From positions 1 to 41,035 of IMG/VR virus record IMGVR_UViG_3300033143_002635: 41,035 nucleotides of DNA. One strand, written 5' to 3'. A program made the translations under genes and the position numbers. Below the pieces are notes generated by a model. That model saw only the letters and a list, made by a program, of their open reading frames with translations. It was not told the origin of the DNA and searched no databases. This document shows positions 21,901 through 28,810 of the stretch, piece after piece (positions within the stretch are counted from its first letter, which is position 1; every line of letters starts with the position of its first letter). The stretch is from a virus.

Positions 21901-22608
21901 TTTTTTACCCAATACATAGCCTTCGGGCTGTGTACCCGGCTTAACACGAATTGCTGTCTTTCCATTATTATACCACTTTTTACCGAGGGCCGACGCAGAC
22001 ATTTTTGCTTTAGTTGAGTCTGACGTTTTGTGTCCCAGTTTTGCTTTGGATATTTTTCTTCCTGTCTCCGCAGATACCTTTTTTCCAACGAACATACCCG
22101 TTAATGACTTTGACATTTTCTGTCTTGTTTCGTCTGTGACAGGCTTCATTATTTGTTTAGCCCTGGCATCTCTAATTTTTTGTTTTGTTTTCTCGCTATG
22201 TTTCTTACCGTACATTGAACTGTTATTGCCCGTCCTACGTTTAGCTGCTTCTGATAATTTATCTTTATGCTCTGCTGTCATTGGGTTTTTGAGTTTGTAT
22301 TTCCGACCCGAGTTATCGAATCCAGTGGATGTCTGTTTTACAACATTGTAAAACTTCACACTGTGACTAACGTCATATCTATCGTGTAGTAAAATTTCAT
22401 GTGCTACTGCTTCTTTTCGATTCTTAAACGTTGATAAAATACGTTTTTGAAAATGACAAATACCTGTACTATTAATAGCTTCGGATAATGTAGCACATGA
22501 TCCCCAATATTTAATATCATCATCTGCTGGACCGTTGCATGACCTGACGCCAATGTATACCTGCTTAGTTAATTTATTTCGAATAATATATGTATAATGT
22601 GTCTGCAT
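21889..22608 (-). CDS. GIY-YIG homing endonuclease (copy 2), antisense between gp14 and gp15
   Basis: A 239-residue Seg-type endonuclease. The GIY-YIG domain is HYTYIIRNKLTKQVYIGVRS, with a downstream HEILLHDRYDVS carrying the conserved Glu, then NUMOD-type DNA-binding repeats (LSEAAKRRTG, YGKKHSEKTKQKIRDA, ETRQKMSKSLTG, AETGRKISKAKLG). The C-terminus has a KKWYNNGKTAIRV module seen in other homing endonucleases. It is read against gp14 and gp15 and overlaps the gp14 end. A CATAAATA octamer ends six bases before its ATG, so late expression from an essentially leaderless mRNA is predicted. Confidence 0.92.
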   Translation of the reverse strand: MQTHYTYIIRNKLTKQVYIGVRSCNGPADDDIKYWGSCATLSEAINSTGICHFQKRILSTFKNRKEAVAHEILLHDRYDVSHSVKFYNVVKQTSTGFDNSGRKYKLKNPMTAEHKDKLSEAAKRRTGNNSSMYGKKHSEKTKQKIRDARAKQIMKPVTDETRQKMSKSLTGMFVGKKVSAETGRKISKAKLGHKTSDSTKAKMSASALGKKWYNNGKTAIRVKPGTQPEGYVLGKKLIV

Positions 22609-22622
22609 AAATAGTATTTATG
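22606..22622. promoter_or_regulatory. Palindromic two-way late promoter between the antisense endonuclease and gp15
   Basis: The 17-base perfect palindrome CATAAATAGTATTTATG contains the late octamer CATAAATA on both strands. On the plus strand it serves gp15 with a leader of about 45 bases. On the minus strand it serves the homing endonuclease, whose start codon overlaps the end of the element and lies next to the predicted +1. Confidence 0.75.
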
Positions 22623-22663
22623 TTAAATTCAATATTTTTATTAAAACCAAAGAGTGATAATTA

Positions 22664-24052
22664 ATGGCTAACCCGAACTTTTTTTACGATGAACAAATAA
22701 GACGATTCCTACTGCAATTCGCTAGAATGTTTAGCAACTTTGAAGTAGAATACGGCGTTGACGGCGTAACTAAATTGCCAACGTACATGCGCGTACCAGT
22801 ACGCTATGGTGATGCAAGTCGTCAGGCACAGACTATTATGCAACAAAATAGTCAGAACAATGTGCCGTGTGCTCCGCAAATGTCTTTTTATATTACAGAC
22901 TTAAAGTACGATAGAAAGCGCGTACAAGAGCCGCATCATGTTGATAGACGTAACGTCAGACAGCGTGAATGGAACGAAGATTCGCAAACATACGAAGAAA
23001 CACAAGGCAATGCATTTACTGTAGAACGTCCAATGCCTACACCGTATGAGCTAAGTTTAAATTTAGATATTTGGACTACTAATACAAATATGAAAATGCA
23101 ATTACTTGAACAGATATTACCATTATTTAATCCATCACTGGAAATACAAAGTACAGATAACTATTTAGACTGGACAAGTTTAAGCGTTGTTGAAATCGAC
23201 AATGTTAAATGGAGTAGCAGAAGTGTTCCACAAAATGACAATAATATAGACATTGCTACACTATCATTTAAGTTACCTATATGGATTAGTCCGCCTGCAA
23301 GGGTTACTAAAGAAGGTGTCATTCATAAAGTTATTGCCAGCGTGTACGACGAGGACGGAATATACGTAGATGCTATCAGCAGTGATGACTTATTACTCGG
23401 CACACGAATTAAAATTACACCACATGGTTATCAAATATTATTATTAGGTAACGAGTTACGTATACTACCGGTGACTGAACCACTACAAGACGATGGAGTC
23501 ACATCTACTGTAATTATTCCAGACAGCGACATTAACTGGCACGGTGTTATCGACGAGTACGGTGTACTAAATGATGGCATTACACAAATTAGATTAGAAT
23601 CTGAAGAGATGGATGAGGCTGATATCATAGGCACAGTAGCATATCATCCGGCAGACGATAACATATTATTATTTGCTATAGATCCAGACACACTCAACAG
23701 TAATACACTACCGCCTATAGACGCTGTAATAGATCCGCTTGCTAGTGGACCAGGAAGTGGGTTGCCTGCTGCGGCCAATGGCCAAAGATATTTACTTACA
23801 GAAGATACTAATTTAGGTGACACTGCGGCGTGGAATGGTCCGGGCTCAGAGTTCATAGCATCCAAAAATGATGTAATTGAATTTAACAGTGGTGAGTGGA
23901 ATGTAGTATTCCACGCTGATTCACATCCTACTAAAGAATACATTACTAATGCTACTACTAACGATCAGTTCAAATGGAAGAAAGAAGATGGTGAGTGGGC
24001 GCGTAGTTACGAAGGTATTTACCCTGGAGGCCGTTGGGGACTGGTTTTGTAA
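22664..24052 (+). CDS. 15: Tail sheath stabiliser/completion protein, gp15-like
   Basis: T4 gp15 caps the tail and connects it to the neck. The first 240 residues align with T4 gp15: ANPNFFYDEQIRRFLLQFA (T4 FGYFYNSSFRRYATLMGDLF), MRVPVRYGDASRQAQ (T4 IRVPITYASKEH), PTPYELSLNLDIWTTNTN (T4 PIKMIYELSIFTRYEDD) and MQLLEQILPLFNPSLEIQ (T4 FQIVEQILPYFQPHF). The protein is 462 residues against 272 in T4. The extra C-terminal part carries a domain with RYLLTEDTNLGD and FKWKKEDGEWARSYEG and ends GGRWGLVL, as I recall for marine T4-like phages. An AAAGAG site precedes the ATG. Confidence 0.92.
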   Translation: MANPNFFYDEQIRRFLLQFARMFSNFEVEYGVDGVTKLPTYMRVPVRYGDASRQAQTIMQQNSQNNVPCAPQMSFYITDLKYDRKRVQEPHHVDRRNVRQREWNEDSQTYEETQGNAFTVERPMPTPYELSLNLDIWTTNTNMKMQLLEQILPLFNPSLEIQSTDNYLDWTSLSVVEIDNVKWSSRSVPQNDNNIDIATLSFKLPIWISPPARVTKEGVIHKVIASVYDEDGIYVDAISSDDLLLGTRIKITPHGYQILLLGNELRILPVTEPLQDDGVTSTVIIPDSDINWHGVIDEYGVLNDGITQIRLESEEMDEADIIGTVAYHPADDNILLFAIDPDTLNSNTLPPIDAVIDPLASGPGSGLPAAANGQRYLLTEDTNLGDTAAWNGPGSEFIASKNDVIEFNSGEWNVVFHADSHPTKEYITNATTNDQFKWKKEDGEWARSYEGIYPGGRWGLVL

Positions 24053-24058
24053 TTTAAT

Positions 24059-24066
24059 GATAAATA
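24059..24066 (+). promoter_or_regulatory. T4-type late promoter (GATAAATA) immediately before homing endonuclease copy 3
   Basis: Plus-strand GATAAATA followed by AACTT and then an ATG at 24072. The predicted +1 is the A of that ATG. It lies seven bases after the gp15 stop. Confidence 0.6.
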
Positions 24067-24071
24067 AACTT

Positions 24072-24839
24072 ATGTTTTATCATTATACTTACTTAATTTC
24101 AAACTTAACCCCACTTAGTGGGAAGCGATATTATATCGGAGTACACTCTGGAGAAATACAACCAGAGTACGACAACTATTACGGGTCTAGCAGATATCTA
24201 AAAGCAGATATAAAAATTCAAGGCCAAGACAACTTTGAAAAAATAATTATTAAATGCTGGGCTACTCGAATACAAGCAAACGATCACGAAATAGAGCTAC
24301 ACGAATCATACAACGTCAAAGCTAATCCATTATTTTACAATCGAGCAAACGCAACATCTTCAGGTTTTACTATTTTTGATAATCCCGAGACCATACTCCG
24401 AATTGCTAAAACCAACAAGTTAATATGGGAAAATAAAACACAAGAAGAAAAAGATGCACATTCTTTGCGCACATCAGAACAATGGAAGAATAAATCTCAA
24501 GAAGAAAAGATAACAATAGGGCAGAAAATATCAAATACAGGTTTACATAATTGGGAAAGTAAAACACAAGAAGAAAAAGATGCACACGCTAAGAAAAATA
24601 AAGATATTTGGGAAAATAAAACACAAGAAGAAAAAGATGCACATTCGTTGCGTTCAAAACTTCAACACTTGAATCGAACTGATCAAGAACAAGAACAAAT
24701 AAACAAAAAGAATTCAGAATCTGTCAGTCAGCTGAGATGGTTTAATAATAAAAAAGTCAATAAACGATGTGTGCCTGGGTATGAGCCTAAAGACTTTACA
24801 CAAGGTCGCTTACCTAATAGGAATCGCAATGCAAAATAA
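24072..24839 (+). CDS. GIY-YIG homing endonuclease (copy 3) with repeated DNA-binding segments
   Basis: The GIY-YIG motifs are YHYTYLISNLTPLSGKRYYI followed by GVHSG. The conserved Arg/Glu region follows in YGSSRYLKAD and DHEIELHESYN. The C-terminal half is made of about four repeats of a charged unit (WENKTQEEKDAHSLR) and ends GYEPKDFTQGRLPNRN, typical of Seg-type binding tails. I choose the ATG at 24072 because a late octamer stands exactly five bases before it; an ATG at 24057 in the same frame is possible. It follows gp15 on the same strand and overlaps the Nudix gene by 11 bases. Confidence 0.88.
   Translation: MFYHYTYLISNLTPLSGKRYYIGVHSGEIQPEYDNYYGSSRYLKADIKIQGQDNFEKIIIKCWATRIQANDHEIELHESYNVKANPLFYNRANATSSGFTIFDNPETILRIAKTNKLIWENKTQEEKDAHSLRTSEQWKNKSQEEKITIGQKISNTGLHNWESKTQEEKDAHAKKNKDIWENKTQEEKDAHSLRSKLQHLNRTDQEQEQINKKNSESVSQLRWFNNKKVNKRCVPGYEPKDFTQGRLPNRNRNAK
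24424..24655 (+). repeat. Degenerate repeats inside homing endonuclease copy 3
   Basis: The DNA encoding WENKTQEEKDAH recurs about four times with modest divergence, the copies near 24427 and 24611 being almost the same. These repeats explain the repetitive C-terminal DNA-binding part and could recombine. Confidence 0.75.
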
Positions 24840-25260
24840 GATAGACGCTGTAGGCATTTGGTTCTATAGCGCAGACACAAAAAGACATCTGTACTTAATG
24901 CGCGATGATAAAAAGTATCACGGGCATTGGGGCTTACCTGGTGGCAAAGTAGAACAAGGTGAAAGCTTATTAGAAGCACTTGAACGTGAGTGCATTGAAG
25001 AAATGAGTTTTATGCCTGAGTACATCAAACTAATTCCAATTGAAAAGTTCACAGCGGATGGTGAACATTTTTGCTATCACACCTTCTATTGTATTGTAGA
25101 AAAAGAGTTTACGCCCATTTTAAATCACGAGCACGTAGGATATAGTTGGATTAATTCTAATATAATACCAAGACCACTGCATCCTGGCTTCTGGGCTACA
25201 CTAAAAATTGATGATGTATTTAAACGTATAGATACGTTAAAAGATCTTTACACTGCTTAA
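24829..25260 (+). CDS. Nudix hydrolase
   Basis: Nudix enzymes cleave nucleoside diphosphates linked to another group, such as oxidised nucleotides, caps or dinucleotide cofactors. I take the start at 24829 (MQNKIDAVGIWFYSADTKRH), next to a TAGGAA site, giving 143 residues. The Nudix box is GGKVEQGESLLEALERECIE followed by EMSF: it keeps the catalytic Glu residues and the RE pair but has Ser where the consensus has Gly near the end. The preceding GHWGLPGG loop is standard. The gene overlaps the endonuclease upstream and converges with the minus-strand gene at 25257 by four bases. The substrate cannot be read from the sequence. Confidence 0.92.
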   Translation: MQNKIDAVGIWFYSADTKRHLYLMRDDKKYHGHWGLPGGKVEQGESLLEALERECIEEMSFMPEYIKLIPIEKFTADGEHFCYHTFYCIVEKEFTPILNHEHVGYSWINSNIIPRPLHPGFWATLKIDDVFKRIDTLKDLYTA

Positions 25261-25925
25261 ATATCGCAGTAAGAAACAAAATCCCGTTGTGACATAACTT
25301 CTAAATTGATATTACAACGCCATTTGTCCGGAGTAGTGCCATCATCGCAAACGTGATAAAAGTTTACATCGTTGTAAGTTTTCATTACTACATTTACCGC
25401 TTCTATCACTTTAGTTTTTTCAACGCCATCTGTATACACATCATACCCAAATAAGTAAATATCTTTGTGTCCATCGAAACAAGCAATCCATAATGCAGTT
25501 GCAGGTGTTACATAGTTTGTGCCATGCGGCACTAGATAAAACTCGCCTGGGTTATTAATGCACAGACGTGTAGTTGTATAAACAATGTGATCGACTTGAT
25601 AGTTAGCTTCTTTAATTGCATCTAAATGATCTTGCTCAAGTACTACTAAAAAGTCTGAGTTCATTTGTTCCCAAATTTCTTCACATCCGTACAGTTGCAT
25701 TTTGTTTTTACTTAACAATCCGCCCCTGTGTTCTTGTAGTCGTACCATTGGAAACTTTTCTATACTTGCGCCTGGCGCTATACAACATGCTCTGTGATTT
25801 ATACTTTCGTTGGTAATTGGATTATCTATCCATTCGCGTTCTTGTTCTTTTTTGCCACCCTTAAAGATAGTATTTGTAATAACAAACTCACCTGTGTACT
25901 CTGTTCTGTATTGTTTAATTGCCAT
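25257..25925 (-). CDS. Sialyltransferase/DUF115-like Rossmann protein, 222 aa
   Basis: Start at 25925 (MAIKQYRTEYTGEFVITNTI), overlapping the stop of the fibre gene upstream (TAATG). Two motifs suggest a glycosyltransferase or MptE-like (DUF115) fold: an N-terminal nucleotide-binding-type turn CIAPGASIEKFP (compare GxGPSL), and near residue 150 TPATALWIACFDGHKDIYLF followed by GYD, matching the T/S..A..A...G.K.IYL.G.D pattern of CstII-like sialyltransferases and DUF115 proteins. It may transfer a sugar to a fibre or to the host surface; the family assignment is by pattern only. Its place at the end of the tail-fibre operon fits a modification role. Confidence 0.5.
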   Translation of the reverse strand: MAIKQYRTEYTGEFVITNTIFKGGKKEQEREWIDNPITNESINHRACCIAPGASIEKFPMVRLQEHRGGLLSKNKMQLYGCEEIWEQMNSDFLVVLEQDHLDAIKEANYQVDHIVYTTTRLCINNPGEFYLVPHGTNYVTPATALWIACFDGHKDIYLFGYDVYTDGVEKTKVIEAVNVVMKTYNDVNFYHVCDDGTTPDKWRCNINLEVMSQRDFVSYCDI

Positions 25926-27022
25926 TAACCAATCCACCACAAACCACTTATTGTGCCTGCGGCGTTCGCTGGATCTACTCTCCAGTAATCACCTTGCTTT
26001 ACATTCATTACTAAACTAGCGTATTGTCCTTCTCTACCATTTACAAGAGTCCGCATTGTTGTTGGTACTGATGCTGCGTCCGTATAACCACGTAATTCGG
26101 TACTAGCATTACTACCAGCTTCTTTTCTAAGGCCGTAAACAACCAAGTCGGTTGCTGCTAAGTAATTTGTACTAATTGAATAACTGTTCCAGCCTGAGAA
26201 CCCTGTGCTACTAGCTGGAGGTGGGTTGCCTGCACTGTAGTAATAACTACCTTCTTGTCCGTCTAATAGATCAGAGTCAAGTCCACTGGTTGTGCCGTCT
26301 ACTGTTTTAATACTCGTTAATAACTGTGCCGCTGTAACTGCACCAGTATTGCCGCCAACACTTAATACAACATCTGTTGGTGTTAATAGATCGCTCCAAT
26401 CTGCCATTGTGCCGGCTACGCCGCCATTGTGCGCGTATGTTTTATTTAAGTCGGTACGTATAGCTATATCACCTTCTTGTGCTGTAAGAGCAAGCTGCGC
26501 AACTTCACTGACTACTGTAAAGACGTCTGTCAATGCAAGTGCCGGTAATTGCGCCGAAGGTATTTTTAATCCTGCATCTAAAGTTGCTATGCCATTTGCA
26601 ATACCTTTATCACTTGGAAGTAAATATGATTGTAAATCACTTATTTGCCCTTCTGTAACAGAAATAGTTTCAAATGCTACTACACCGCCACCGTCTGTTG
26701 TTAGTACTTGTCCATCTGTACCATCTGCTGCCGGAAATGCAAATGCATCTGTAGCTAAGTTCTTAACTTGCAAATCTGCATACGAGGTAAATGCTAAGTC
26801 ACCTGACGATTCACTGTCTGCTGTTGTTTGCACAAACGCAAATTGTTGAGCTGACTTATCCCAAAGTATACCTACGTTGTCACCAGTTGATCCTCGGTTA
26901 ATTATAATACCTAAGTCACTAGTATTTGCACCTGTTAGTGCTGAATTAATCTCAAGAATTGGATCTTCAATTTTAGTAATACTTGTATTTAATTGATTAA
27001 AATTTGGTCTCGTAAATGCCAT
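25925..27022 (-). CDS. Tail-fibre-like protein, 365 aa
   Basis: A modular virion protein. The N-terminus (NTSITKIEDPILEINSALTG) resembles the fibre attachment modules that carry a VEDPILVL-type string in the 1,771-residue protein (33239-38554). The segment SGLDSDLLDGQEGSYYYSAG repeats a module (GLDADLLDGQEGTYY) present there too. The C-terminus GYTDAASVPTTMRTLVNGRE, then WRVDPANAAGTISGLWWIG, looks like a small receptor-facing domain. A ribosome-binding site (AAAGGAATAAG) precedes the ATG. An imperfect sigma70-like element (TTGACT, 15-base spacer, TATACT) lies upstream but is weak. Confidence 0.75.
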   Translation of the reverse strand: MAFTRPNFNQLNTSITKIEDPILEINSALTGANTSDLGIIINRGSTGDNVGILWDKSAQQFAFVQTTADSESSGDLAFTSYADLQVKNLATDAFAFPAADGTDGQVLTTDGGGVVAFETISVTEGQISDLQSYLLPSDKGIANGIATLDAGLKIPSAQLPALALTDVFTVVSEVAQLALTAQEGDIAIRTDLNKTYAHNGGVAGTMADWSDLLTPTDVVLSVGGNTGAVTAAQLLTSIKTVDGTTSGLDSDLLDGQEGSYYYSAGNPPPASSTGFSGWNSYSISTNYLAATDLVVYGLRKEAGSNASTELRGYTDAASVPTTMRTLVNGREGQYASLVMNVKQGDYWRVDPANAAGTISGLWWIG

Positions 27023-27101
27023 GTCTTATTCCTTTAATTGTTTTATCATTTTTTACTGTAAGTATATTTAGCAAGAAAACAAGTCAAATAAAAAGGTTTG
27101 A

Positions 27102-28049
27102 TTATCTACAAGGAATAACAGAATCTTCGCGAGCCATACATCTCATACCTTTAGCTTCTAAATTAGTTTTATTAAAAGTTAAATAATTATTAAGTATTAA
27201 TTCTGAATTATCTTCTAAAAAATTAGCAATTATATTTCCATCTGGAATTGCACAACAATCAGCAACATTCCCATCAGCAGTAATATACATAAATAGATTT
27301 GTCAACTGAGGGCAAGGTACATTTACATCCGCTGTTTGATATGCAGGATCATAAGATAATGTATGAATATAACCTAATTGTTTAGCTTCCTTATCACAGT
27401 ATTCAAATATCTCTTTAGCTTCTAATCCTTTTCTAAAAGCATTACCCACACCAGTACTTTCCCAAACTCGTATACGGTTAACACCTAAGTCTGCTGCTTG
27501 CTGAAATATACTTTTAACTTCTTTTAAGTTATACTTTCCAATGGTAGTAGTGGTTGTTACTTCAATATCATTGGCAACCAGATGTTTAATTCCTGCTACT
27601 TGTTTGTCAAAAGAACCTACTACACCGTGAACGTTGTCATGATGTTTCAAACCTTGCCAATTTATTTGAACTTGTCTGACGTTATGTTGTTTGAGTTCTG
27701 CCGCCATTTCACTGGTTATATGTTCACCATGCGAAGCAATATGAAGTAAGAAGCCTGCATCGTTAGTCATTTTTACAAATGTCATGAAGTGTTTATGTTC
27801 AGTTGGTTCGCCACCTGTCAATGTAATTTGCTTAATACCAATTTGCTTACATTTCTCTAGAACAGTTTCAAACATTTCGATAGACATTTGATTATCTAAG
27901 TTATGGTTAAATCCACCATAGCACCAACTGCATTTATGTGAACAGTTGTCGCATATAGCAATGTACGCCCATTTAGGAATACCATCAAACTGTTTAATCT
28001 TTTGCAACGACGAATAATTAGATTCCCTAGAGAATGAAACCATACACAT
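27102..28049 (-). CDS. Radical SAM enzyme with a SPASM/twitch-type C-terminal motif
   Basis: Radical SAM enzymes use a 4Fe-4S cluster and S-adenosylmethionine to start radical chemistry. The start is the ATG at 28049 (MCMVSFSRES), overlapping the stop of the micro-gene upstream (TAATG). The cluster motif is CSHKCSWC (Cys36, Cys40, Cys43; CX3CX2C), followed by the SAM-binding LTGGEPTEH. The C-terminal part has C-X13-G-X4-C (CPQLTNLFMYITADGNVADC), matching the CX9-15GX4C signature of SPASM/twitch domains, then more Cys (CC, CMARE, and a terminal PCR). Such domains are common in enzymes that modify peptides or proteins. A Shine-Dalgarno (AAGGAG) inside the micro-gene serves the start. It sits among tail-fibre and adhesin genes. 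Confidence 0.9.
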   Translation of the reverse strand: MCMVSFSRESNYSSLQKIKQFDGIPKWAYIAICDNCSHKCSWCYGGFNHNLDNQMSIEMFETVLEKCKQIGIKQITLTGGEPTEHKHFMTFVKMTNDAGFLLHIASHGEHITSEMAAELKQHNVRQVQINWQGLKHHDNVHGVVGSFDKQVAGIKHLVANDIEVTTTTTIGKYNLKEVKSIFQQAADLGVNRIRVWESTGVGNAFRKGLEAKEIFEYCDKEAKQLGYIHTLSYDPAYQTADVNVPCPQLTNLFMYITADGNVADCCAIPDGNIIANFLEDNSELILNNYLTFNKTNLEAKGMRCMAREDSVIPCR

Positions 28050-28144
28050 TAAGCTACGGCTCCTTTCCAAACGCCGCCTGCTTTTACATAAACAGTATTT
28101 AGAGTTGACTGAGTAACACTATTTGTTACTCTTAAATCTGCCAT
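28049..28144 (-). CDS. 31-residue micro-gene coupled to the radical SAM enzyme
   Basis: ATG at 28144 with an AAGGAA ribosome-binding site; stop TAA at 28051-28049 overlaps the radical SAM ATG. The peptide starts MADLRVTNSVTQSTLNTVYV and ends KAGGVWKGAVA. It resembles the first part of the glycine-rich adhesin (MADLRVKNGGVWTTPNTVYV), and the first 19 bases are identical. It has one Tyr, one Trp and the VYVKxxGxWK motif. It could be a precursor peptide for the radical SAM enzyme, a truncated adhesin N-terminus kept as a leader, or a remnant. The intact frame, ribosome site and coupling make translation likely. Confidence 0.7.
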   Translation of the reverse strand: MADLRVTNSVTQSTLNTVYVKAGGVWKGAVA

Positions 28145-28153
28145 AATAATTCC

Positions 28154-28810
28154 TTACTTAAAGTTATAATACTTAAACCTATTTGGAAGGTTTGTAGAAT
28201 TATCTATTGTTAAACCAAAATAATCGTTAGCTTCAACTGTTACACCTACCTTAGGTACTGCCAATCCAAAATAAGATGCTATTGTAGCCATTTCGGTGTC
28301 AGTAGCTTTAAAGTATAAATCATAATATGATGAGCTTGCTACACCAGTATCAGAATAACCAACAGCAATATACGTTGTGTCTAAATCTAATGTTACAGGC
28401 ATAGTTAAAGGGATACTATCTATTTTACCCATTGCTTTAAATGACATAGTGCTATCATCTAGATTATATTTTCTAGCATGAACAGGTAGCCATTGAGTAA
28501 CTGTACAATTCAAGTTAAAATCTGCTTGGTCAATTGAATTAATTAGAGGCACTATATGACTACTCATGTAAGCTGACATTGAATGATAATTATATCCTGC
28601 TGCAACATTTACATCAGATTCAGCAACCCATTGCGGTGCTTGATTATAAGTTATACTACCTTCAATGTATTCAAACGGTATAACATCAACTAATGCTAAG
28701 ATGTCTTCGTTAATATTTTTTGGTGCATCAGGTAAAGCAAACTCATCTGCTTTATATAATGTACGCTGAATAGAATTGTCAATCCACATTTCTTCTACTA
28801 CTATACTCAT
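28154..28810 (-). CDS. Hypothetical protein next to the glycine-rich adhesin, 218 aa
   Basis: A beta-rich protein of unknown function (MSIVVEEMWIDNSIQRTLYK at the start). It contains FEYIEGSITYNQAPQWVAES, a strand-rich centre with PLTMPVTLDLDTTYIAVGYS and a C-terminal VEANDYFGLTIDN. It starts inside the stop of the adhesin gene (ATGA) and is read between the adhesin and the micro-gene. Co-translation with the adhesin suggests a chaperone or accessory fibre part; that is inference from position only. Confidence 0.72.
   Translation of the reverse strand: MSIVVEEMWIDNSIQRTLYKADEFALPDAPKNINEDILALVDVIPFEYIEGSITYNQAPQWVAESDVNVAAGYNYHSMSAYMSSHIVPLINSIDQADFNLNCTVTQWLPVHARKYNLDDSTMSFKAMGKIDSIPLTMPVTLDLDTTYIAVGYSDTGVASSSYYDLYFKATDTEMATIASYFGLAVPKVGVTVEANDYFGLTIDNSTNLPNRFKYYNFK

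Noticed and set aside
27023-27101. A sigma70-like promoter (TTGACT, 15-base spacer, TATACT) before the 25925-27022 gene.
   Set aside because: The spacer is two bases short of optimal and the gene can be read from upstream; too weak to annotate as a promoter.
28049-28070. A TTG at 28070 as an earlier start of the radical SAM gene.
   Set aside because: It would lie inside the micro-gene without its own ribosome site, whereas the ATG at 28049 has an AAGGAG site and a TAATG coupling.
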